A stretch of 11,566 nt of DNA from JACPDH01 sp051305935 (GTDB taxonomy: Bacteria > Acidobacteriota > Thermoanaerobaculia > Gp7-AA8): contig JBPPMG010000382.1 in assembly GCA_051305935.1 (NCBI GenBank), positions 1 through 11,566 on the forward strand, given 5' to 3'. Position numbers and translations under genes: made by a program. The notes beneath the pieces are model-generated. The model saw only the letters and a list, made by a program, of their open reading frames with translations. It searched no databases and was not told the DNA's origin. Shown here in pieces: positions 7,801 through 11,566 of this stretch (positions are counted from its first letter, which is position 1; every line of letters begins with the position of its first letter).

Positions 7801-7965
7801 GCGCTCGACAGCGCGGTTGCGCGCTCCGAGCCCACGCTCACCTACATCGTATCGAGCCCGCTGTTCGGGTACCTGCAGACCGACCCTCGATTCACGAGGC
7901 TCTCGCGAGTGATCCGCGAGAAGTCCGGGACGCTCTCCTCTGCGCTCGACGGCATTACGTTCTGA
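4858..7965 (+). CDS. Membrane Ser/Thr pseudokinase with degenerate class III cyclase-like domain and TPR-like periplasmic region
   Basis: This is a 1035-residue protein. Residues about 14-280 have a Hanks-type kinase fold: VAIK (K44), E63 in the C-helix, SPEQ and DVFALGVIFYEML. The catalytic loop HRDLKPxN reads H135-G-E137-L-T-S-E-S142, DFG is G155-I-G157, and the glycine loop is lost, so phosphotransfer is unlikely. Residues 305-459 resemble a class III nucleotide cyclase domain (RMIIHYGEL; LLVSEPV), but its GD motif is F-G-P355-R. A Pro/Ala linker leads to one membrane segment (528-550, followed by KK), then a Pro/Thr-rich stretch, a region weakly like FlgO/TolB-type domains (about 623-720) and TPR-like helices (722-1030). 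The likely topology is a cytoplasmic N-terminus and periplasmic C-terminus. No Shine-Dalgarno precedes the ATG, which fits a leaderless mRNA. A scaffold or sensor role is inference. Confidence 0.88.
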   Translation: MSSVPESFAPGSPLLHYVLTERFPGSLNAWKASDTRSAKPVAIKILTRIVPKDKAQREAFLKEMRVAAALRHPGLAQVLEIDIDRDALFMATELIEGEPLRERSRLQPPTRGEFLRLSFQMSEALAHLHSKSLVHGELTSESFVVTPQGDVRLVGIGYAAIRRRHETGPALLGAIRPNDGVTPSFLSPEQVTGKPVDARSDVFALGVIFYEMLEGKLPFRGASTSDVTQAIAQSAPAAPTAPSVDKTLLSLIGRCIQKNPDKRYQTANDLLGDIRKIEPNIDRLAARRSAATAVPAQPPQTVSAPAWIVVCELPYHELLKKKDPERAGRLETRMQQFLGEAVYLFDGTVLDSFGPRMVADMPDAESALRAARKGLADIVEFNMSNAQEPVEPRMIIHYGELAAVTGTPSGPGLEIADAVLDAMEPMQLLVSEPVIQGLGLASPPPMAGRFRDVNFYAAPPLESVARVPQPAPPQPPEAPAPPRAKATPAATPAEAYAAAAETDSDEAGAESEDDAMSGAAAPKKKSNVALLGGIAALIVLGVVAAVLLMLKKGDAAPAPSQESVVTQATAQSSAPPSAPTETAPKINPSEVFVGEIAVETPTPVASTDTTQTAVPPAAPPDPKLVAMGNDIRATAGAILRLEPTLTFVDAAAPTSRQVGGILRKGEAGLALVPTITEAGVTTEGDPIALPAKAKDNLAPSIELARWMAAKLDKDVSPYVSQNPAATKAFLDAVAQRNAGDSAKAVASARKAVAADEKFLRAHHFLYELHTEKGATEEAYKVAVVIAFLEPANLEIRTQLAKWEAERGRPAQALEYLGSLLSAKGDDPEVITLLGEYALAVADEAKFKTAVNRLAVARAVNPSIHEPDVTLARGRVDAAVRAYYKVQETQQDNPWLSLKIGRLAVIRRSDSIIQLEHDRQKRLAHPYTTPMMNAYVAAGQGDAATADVEIAKAEAAAVRAAEHYTLVAEVNVLLNRQRKVMEALDSAVARSEPTLTYIVSSPLFGYLQTDPRFTRLSRVIREKSGTLSSALDGITF

Positions 7966-8056
7966 AATCGGCAGCGCCTCCGAATCCGGGAACAAGCGCG
8001 GCTGCGCGCCGCATTGTGAGAGGCAACGCGCAACCCGCGCCCGAGGTAGGGAGCCC

Positions 8057-8461
8057 ATGATCGTCACCGCGAAACTCGACTTTTCCGCTGCGCACCGCCT
8101 CAACAACCCGGCCAGGGATGCCGAGTGGAATCAGCGCGTTTACGGGAAATGCGACAACCCGTCGGGGCACGGCCATAACTACGTACTGGAAGTGAGCGTC
8201 GAGGGGCCGATCGATCCCGCCACCGGCATGGTGATCGACCTCAAGCGGCTCAAGGACATCATGCGCGAGCGCGTGGTCAACCGGGTCGACCACACCAACC
8301 TGAACGTCGACGTCGACTTCCTAAACGGAGTGATCCCAACGGCCGAGAATCTCGTGAAGGCATTCTGGGAACAGCTGGCGCCCGCGATCGTCGAGGGGCG
8401 GCTCCGCCGCGTCGTGCTTCACGAAACGGAGCGCAACTCGGCCGTGTACGAGGGAGAGTGA
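8057..8461 (+). CDS. 6-pyruvoyl-tetrahydropterin synthase / 6-carboxytetrahydropterin synthase family protein
   Basis: This 134-residue protein is the length of a single PTPS domain. Zinc ligands are H13 (FSAAHRL), H38 and H40 (GHGHNY). The catalytic Cys is C32 in K-C-DNPSGHGH, the D-H pair is D78-H79, and E123 lies in HETERN near the C-terminus. The family acts on dihydroneopterin triphosphate, giving either 6-pyruvoyl-tetrahydropterin (biopterin route) or 6-carboxytetrahydropterin (QueD, queuosine route). Spacing of five residues between Cys and HGH, plus the C-terminal ET-x-x-N and YxGE, resembles the animal PTPS pattern more than the C-x3-HGH of E. coli QueD. I therefore assign no symbol. 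GAGGTAGGGAG upstream sets the start. It lies 91 bases after the pseudokinase gene and three bases before the next gene. No queC, queE or folE is in the window. Confidence 0.92.
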   Translation: MIVTAKLDFSAAHRLNNPARDAEWNQRVYGKCDNPSGHGHNYVLEVSVEGPIDPATGMVIDLKRLKDIMRERVVNRVDHTNLNVDVDFLNGVIPTAENLVKAFWEQLAPAIVEGRLRRVVLHETERNSAVYEGE

Positions 8462-8464
8462 TCC

Positions 8465-8710
8465 ATGGTGAACGTCGAACTGGCGATGATGGCGCTCGAA
8501 GGGCTCGCGAAGTCGCCGGTGACGCTTCGCGCGTCGGGCAGCGAGATCGTCGTCGAGGGTGACCGGCTCGCCCTCAAGGAGCTCGCTCGCCTCCTGCTGC
8601 TGCTCGGCAGCGACACGTCCGATCCGGAAGACGGCTTCGAGCTCGAGCCCGGCGTGCACGCGACCACCACCTCCCTCGCGCTCCGGATCCAGTTGCGGCC
8701 GGGAGCGTGA
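8465..8710 (+). CDS. Small uncharacterised protein, 81 residues, coupled to the pterin synthase gene
   Basis: The family is not recognised. The frame starts three bases after the pterin synthase stop, with GGGAGA as a Shine-Dalgarno inside the end of that gene, so translation is probably coupled. The protein starts with an amphipathic helix (MVNVELAMMALEGLAK), then a strand-like part (VTLRASGSEIVVEGD), a leucine-rich helix (ALKELARLLLLL), an acidic turn and a final strand (SLALRIQL). It has no signal peptide, no membrane segment and no cysteine. The layout of a strand, a short ARLL helix and an acidic loop is vaguely like small immunity-type domains, but I would not name it. It is the last + strand gene before a tail-to-tail gap. 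Confidence 0.65.
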   Translation: MVNVELAMMALEGLAKSPVTLRASGSEIVVEGDRLALKELARLLLLLGSDTSDPEDGFELEPGVHATTTSLALRIQLRPGA

Positions 8711-8736
8711 GTGATTCATCGATCGCCCCCGCGTCC

Positions 8737-8876
8737 GTCATTCCGAGCGCAGCGAGGAATCTGCAAGACGACCACCTGCCCGCTTCCTTAGCCGGGATCA
8801 GGCTTCGAGGCGTGAGTCTCTGCTGAGGAAGCGATCAGTTAATCCTTAGCAGATTCCTCGCTGCGCTCGGAATGAC
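8737..8876. repeat. MITE-like palindromic intergenic repeat, copy 2
   Basis: This is a 140-bp element with near-perfect terminal inverted repeats: the left arm begins GTCATTCCGAGCGCAGCGAG at 8737 and the right arm ends CTGCGCTCGGAATGAC at 8876. An internal hairpin pairs GCTTCCTTAG (8782-8791) with CTGAGGAAGC (8823-8832), allowing one G-T pair. The block at 8820-8839 matches copy 1 (2737-2756) at 19 of 20 bases. As with copy 1, it lies between two convergent genes. Confidence 0.87.
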
Positions 8877-8915
8877 AGCCGCGGGACGGGCCTCCTTGAC
8901 TGGCCCACGCGACGC

Positions 8916-9016
8916 TCATTCCGCATCCCGCGTTCGGGTCATTCCGCGTTTCGCATTTCGCGTTTCGCGTTTCTCGTTCGGGTCATTCCGCATTCCGCAT
9001 TCCGCGTTCCGCGTTG
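8916..9016. repeat. CATTCCG-type simple-repeat array overlapping the sthA stop
   Basis: Short units of the CATTCCG / CGTTTCG type recur along about 100 bases, irregular in the middle. A 17-bp block beginning CGTTCGGGTCATTCC is present exactly twice, at 8931-8947 and 8975-8991. The sthA stop codon (8983-8985) lies inside the second block, so the array encodes the end of SthA. No inverted partner array is visible nearby. Confidence 0.8.
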
Positions 9017-10404
9017 CTCCGCGCCACCCGCCCTAACCCGTCGTAGGCGGCGTATTTGTACGCTTCGCTCAGCGACGGGAAGTTGAAGACGGAGTCGATG
9101 AACGCGTTGATCGTGCCGCCGAACTGCATGACCATCAGGCCCGTGTGGACGAGCTCCGACGCGCTCTCGCCCACGGCGTGAACGCCGAGCAGCGCGAGCG
9201 ACTCCGCGTCGAAGACGAGCTTGATGATCCCGCTGTCGTCGCCGATGATCTGTCCGCGCGCGTTCGCGGAGTAATAGGCGCGCCCGATCTCGCAGTCGAT
9301 CCCCTTTTCCCGGCACTGCTCCTCGGTGAGTCCCACGCTCGAGAGCTCCGGAATCGTGTAGATCGCGTAGGGCAGCAGCGGCGCGACGCGCGTCTTGTAC
9401 TTGAGGTCGAACGCGTGGACCATCGCCACGCGCGCCTGTTCCATCGACGTCGAGGCGAGGGCCGGAAAGCCGATGACGTCGCCCGCGGCGTAGATGTTGG
9501 GCACCGAGGTCTGGTACTGCTCGTTGACCACGACGACGCCATTGCGGCCAGTCTGCACTCCGACCGCTTCCAGCCCGAGATTCGCGGTGTTGCTCTGCCG
9601 GCCCGCGGCGTAGAGGACCTTCTCGACGCGGACGTCCTGACCGTTGTCGAGCGTGAGCAGCACGCCGTCGTCGAGCAGACGGATCGCGGCGACCGGGACG
9701 CCGAGAAAGAGCTTGATGCCGAGCCGAGTGCGAAAGCTGTCGAGCAGCACCGCGGCGATCTCGCGGTCGATGTGCCCGAGCAGCGCCGTGCGCCCGTCGA
9801 TGAGTGTCACCGGCACGCCGAGCGAGGCGAAGATCGACGCGTACTCGCATCCGATCACGCCGGCGCCGACGACCGCGAGACTCTTCGGGATCGATCCGAT
9901 CTCGAGAATCGAGTCGCTGTCGCAGATGCGCTCGTGGTCGAATGGCACGTGCTCGGGTCGGAGCGGCGAGGAGCCCGATGCGATCAGGATCACGTCGCCG
10001 GAAATCGTCCGCTCCCCTTCGGGCCCCGAGATCACCACCTCGTTGGCGGACTCAAGGCGCGCCGCGCCGTGGAAGCGCGCGATGTTGTGGCGGCGGATGT
10101 TCTCCTCGATCGTCGCGTGCTCGCGCTCGATCACCGCGCGCTTGCGATGCATGAGATCGGCCATCTGGACGTTCTCGTTGAGCGTGTAGTCGACGCCGTA
10201 GACCTCGCGCTGGCGGAAGCCCGACATGTGCAGGGCCGTCTCGCGAAGCGTCTTGGATGGCACGGTGCCGGTGTTCACGCACGCGCCGCCGACCACCGTC
10301 GCCTTCTCGATGATCGCCGCCCGTCTGCCGAAGTAGGCCGCCTGCGCAGCACCCTTCTCTCCGGCAGGGCCCGCGCCGATGACGATCAGGTCGAAGTCGC
10401 GCAT
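8983..10404 (-). CDS. sthA: Soluble pyridine nucleotide transhydrogenase (SthA/UdhA type)
   Basis: This 473-residue FAD protein belongs to the pyridine nucleotide-disulfide oxidoreductase superfamily. The FAD-binding site is IGAGPAG (G10, G12, G15) and the NAD(P) fold is V-V-G180-A-G182-V-I-G185. The redox motif reads G-G-A-C42-V-N-T-G-T47-V-P-S-K: the second cysteine of a disulfide reductase is Thr, and the C-terminal His-Pro base is replaced by NFPSLSEAYKYAA. That pattern is typical of soluble transhydrogenase, which moves reducing equivalents between NADPH and NAD in the cytoplasm, rather than of lipoamide or glutathione reductase. GGGGAGA precedes the ATG by about seven bases. It lies 55 bases downstream of apt in the same direction. 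The last 11 residues, from S463 (SNAERGMRNAE), are encoded by the simple-repeat array and are probably not part of the ancestral protein. Confidence 0.93.
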   Translation of the reverse strand: MRDFDLIVIGAGPAGEKGAAQAAYFGRRAAIIEKATVVGGACVNTGTVPSKTLRETALHMSGFRQREVYGVDYTLNENVQMADLMHRKRAVIEREHATIEENIRRHNIARFHGAARLESANEVVISGPEGERTISGDVILIASGSSPLRPEHVPFDHERICDSDSILEIGSIPKSLAVVGAGVIGCEYASIFASLGVPVTLIDGRTALLGHIDREIAAVLLDSFRTRLGIKLFLGVPVAAIRLLDDGVLLTLDNGQDVRVEKVLYAAGRQSNTANLGLEAVGVQTGRNGVVVVNEQYQTSVPNIYAAGDVIGFPALASTSMEQARVAMVHAFDLKYKTRVAPLLPYAIYTIPELSSVGLTEEQCREKGIDCEIGRAYYSANARGQIIGDDSGIIKLVFDAESLALLGVHAVGESASELVHTGLMVMQFGGTINAFIDSVFNFPSLSEAYKYAAYDGLGRVARSNAERGMRNAE

Positions 10405-10436
10405 GCACCAGTCTCCCCAGGGAACTGCAAAGATTT

Positions 10437-10452
10437 CGCGACGGACGTCGCG
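10437..10452. repeat. 16-bp perfect inverted repeat between apt and sthA
   Basis: CGCGACGGACGTCGCG pairs 10437-10443 with 10446-10452. As RNA it would form a five- or six-pair stem with a small loop. In the - strand direction it is followed by AAATCTTT, too weak a T tract for a clear terminator. It could be a processing site or attenuator between the two genes, or chance in GC-rich DNA. Confidence 0.3.
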
Positions 10453-10459
10453 CGGCCGC

Positions 10460-10990
10460 TCAGTAATGGATGGCGACGTTCACGGGTGTGTTGCCGAGCT
10501 TGTCCCGCCCGTTGAGGAACCGCAGCTCGATGACGATCGAGTAGGCGACCACTTCCGCCCCGAGGCGGCGGACGAGCTCGCCCGCCGCCGCCGCCGTGCC
10601 GCCGGTGGCGAGAACGTCGTCGATGACGATGACCTTGTCGCCGGGGCCGACCGCGTCCTGGTGGATCTCAAGCGCGTCGGTGCCGTACTCGAGGGCGTAC
10701 TCGTTCCGGTGCGTGCGCCAGGGGAGCTTGCCCGGCTTCCGGATCGGCACGAACCCGGCGCCGAGATGCTGCGCGACCGCGGCCCCGAAGATGAATCCGC
10801 GCGATTCGATCGCGGCGACCTTCACGCCGCGCTCACCCGCGAAGGGGAGCGCGAGATGGTCCACCGCCGCGTTGAACGCATGCGGGGAGCCGAGCAGAGG
10901 CGTGATGTCCTTGAACATGATCCCCGGCTTGGGAAAGTCGGGAACGTCGCGGATGTAGTCGCGCAGGTCGATGTGGGTAGGAGTCGCCAT
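10460..10990 (-). CDS. apt: Adenine phosphoribosyltransferase
   Basis: This 176-residue protein is a typical length for bacterial Apt. It converts adenine and PRPP to AMP in purine salvage, in the cytoplasm, usually as a dimer. The N-terminal signature PDFPKPGIMFKDITPLL (17-33) is present, followed by E62-S-R-G-F-I-F-G, the flexible-loop residues RKPGKLP (84-90) and the PRPP-binding motif VIVID124-D125-VLATGGT132-A. The start lies one base after the acyP stop codon (TGA, C, ATG), and its upstream bases lack a strong Shine-Dalgarno, so translation is probably coupled to acyP. sthA follows after 55 bases. No truncation or missing residue is seen. Confidence 0.96.
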   Translation of the reverse strand: MATPTHIDLRDYIRDVPDFPKPGIMFKDITPLLGSPHAFNAAVDHLALPFAGERGVKVAAIESRGFIFGAAVAQHLGAGFVPIRKPGKLPWRTHRNEYALEYGTDALEIHQDAVGPGDKVIVIDDVLATGGTAAAAGELVRRLGAEVVAYSIVIELRFLNGRDKLGNTPVNVAIHY

Positions 10991-10991
10991 G

Positions 10992-11267
10992 TCAGAACTT
11001 CACGTCGAAATCAGCGAGCGGGCCCGCGCCTTCGCGCCGCTCCTGATCGATGCGGACGACCTCCGCATAGCGGGGGCCTTCCTTGATTTCCGTGATCCAC
11101 TCATCGATCTTGTCGGGCTCGCCCTCGACCATCGCTTCGACCGAGCTGTCCCGGAGGTTCTGAATCCAGCCCTTGAGGCCGAGTCTCCGTGCCACGCGCG
11201 TCGCGTAGAACCGGTAGCCGACTCCCTGTACCTTGCCGTGAATTCTGATGTGGCGGATTTCCTTCAT
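10992..11267 (-). CDS. acyP: Acylphosphatase
   Basis: This 91-residue protein is the standard length for the family. It hydrolyses the carboxyl-phosphate bond of acyl phosphates in the cytoplasm. The signature GKVQGVGYRFYA carries the phosphate-binding R19, and GWIQNL carries N37, which orients the catalytic water; these correspond to R23 and N41 of the animal enzyme. VEAMVEGE and the C-terminal FDVKF strand complete the ferredoxin-like fold. The Shine-Dalgarno is weak (purines AGAGA about ten bases upstream), but family members begin at this MKEIRHIRIHG position. It is the first gene of the acyP-apt-sthA block. Confidence 0.95.
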   Translation of the reverse strand: MKEIRHIRIHGKVQGVGYRFYATRVARRLGLKGWIQNLRDSSVEAMVEGEPDKIDEWITEIKEGPRYAEVVRIDQERREGAGPLADFDVKF

Positions 11268-11290
11268 TCTTGATTGTCTCTGACGGAGCC

Positions 11291-11320
11291 ATGATAAGGC
11301 TTCACGAGCGGGGATTGAAA
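11291..11320 (-). promoter_or_regulatory. Possible promoter for acyP-apt-sthA
   Basis: On the - strand, TTTCAA (11320 to 11315) and TATCAT (11296 to 11291) are separated by 18 bases, giving a fair sigma-70-type match about 24 bases before the acyP ATG. This is the first gene of a co-directional block, so a promoter is expected here. It is a match by eye only. Confidence 0.35.
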
Positions 11321-11385
11321 GCCGATCGCGAGGCGGCCGGCTTCACGCGCGTGTTCTGCGCATACGTGTACTGGAAATTCAGAAC

Positions 11386-11550
11386 GGCCGGGCACGGGAT
11401 CGGGATCGGGCTCGGGCTCGGGAAATTCAACATCGAGCACAGCAATCTTCGACGGGGCACATCTACGCGAACGCTCGCCGGCGCGCCTCAGGTTCAACAT
11501 GCCGGCACAGAACCGCGAGTGGACTTCCGATCCCGAGCCCGAGCCCGGCC
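11386..11550. repeat. Hexamer-repeat element with inverted arms
   Basis: The left arm is a run of GGGATC / GGGCTC hexamers (about 11394-11422) preceded by GGCCGGGCAC. The right arm is the inverse run (11528-11550). The longest exact match is a 17-bp inverted repeat, CGGGCTCGGGCTCGGGA at 11407-11423 with its complement at 11531-11547, enclosing 107 bases. The core has no coding frame I would support. The element lies upstream of acyP, at the window edge. Confidence 0.8.
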
Positions 11551-11566
11551 TTTCGGCCCCCCCCAG

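Noticed and set aside
6972..8106. Long frames on both strands (6972-8060 + and 7096-8106 -) over the pseudokinase C-terminus
   Set aside because: Both overlap the in-frame TPR-like region of the larger gene, and their compositions are dominated by Arg and Gly. The - strand frame also overlaps the pterin synthase start.
10272..10290. SthA as a dihydrolipoamide dehydrogenase or glutathione reductase
   Set aside because: The second redox cysteine is Thr47 and the C-terminal His-Pro is replaced by NFPSLSE, so a disulfide reductase mechanism is not supported.
9145..10515. A 456-codon open frame on the + strand across sthA and into apt
   Set aside because: It is antisense to two confidently identified enzymes and has low-complexity Arg/Asp/His-rich composition; it is the mirror of their codon bias.
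11264..11500. A 78-codon - strand frame upstream of acyP
   Set aside because: Its middle (PEPEPDPDPVPG) is just the hexamer repeat in translation, there is no domain, and it overlaps the acyP start.

Overview
The window is a GC-rich, gene-dense stretch of chromosome from a Gram-negative bacterium. Three things suggest Acidobacteriota or a neighbouring phylum: an Oar/TonB-receptor-type carboxypeptidase-regulatory module on a YfbK-like lipoprotein, a membrane Ser/Thr-kinase-like protein with a TPR-type periplasmic part, and intergenic gaps full of short-period repeats. No marker gene fixes the taxonomy. There are eight complete genes with a recognisable family, one small unassigned gene, and a fragment of another gene at the left edge. 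I see no tRNA, rRNA, CRISPR array, insertion sequence or phage gene.

Layout. Positions 1-110 hold the tail of an unidentified very basic protein and a textbook intrinsic terminator. A 314-base leader then precedes a large VWA lipoprotein (425-2530, +). A tail-to-tail gap (2531-2851) carries a degenerate ~30-bp tandem array and a palindromic MITE-like repeat. An HD-domain hydrolase (2852-3412, -) and cinA (3581-4825, -) follow, separated by a heptamer-repeat element. cinA is divergent from a 1035-residue pseudokinase protein (4858-7965, +); the 32-base gap between them holds a shared, nearly palindromic -10 element, and the kinase gene looks leaderless. Next come a pterin synthase (8057-8461, +) and a small unknown gene (8465-8710, +). 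A second tail-to-tail gap holds the second copy of the MITE-like repeat and another simple-repeat array. The - strand block sthA (8983-10404), apt (10460-10990) and acyP (10992-11267) completes the genes, read in the order acyP, apt, sthA. The right edge carries a hexamer-type inverted repeat.

Gene relationships. Most products are housekeeping or salvage enzymes: NMN deamidation and pyridine nucleotide balance (CinA, SthA), adenine salvage (Apt), acyl-phosphate hydrolysis (AcyP) and pterin chemistry. CinA and SthA both touch NAD(P) metabolism but lie in separate operons, so this is only a loose link.

The most unusual content is (i) a protein in which both the kinase domain and a following class III cyclase-like domain have lost catalytic residues, (ii) the bidirectional, apparently leaderless promoter that serves it, and (iii) several families of intergenic repeats, two of which run into the stop codons of cinA and sthA and so supply their C-terminal residues.
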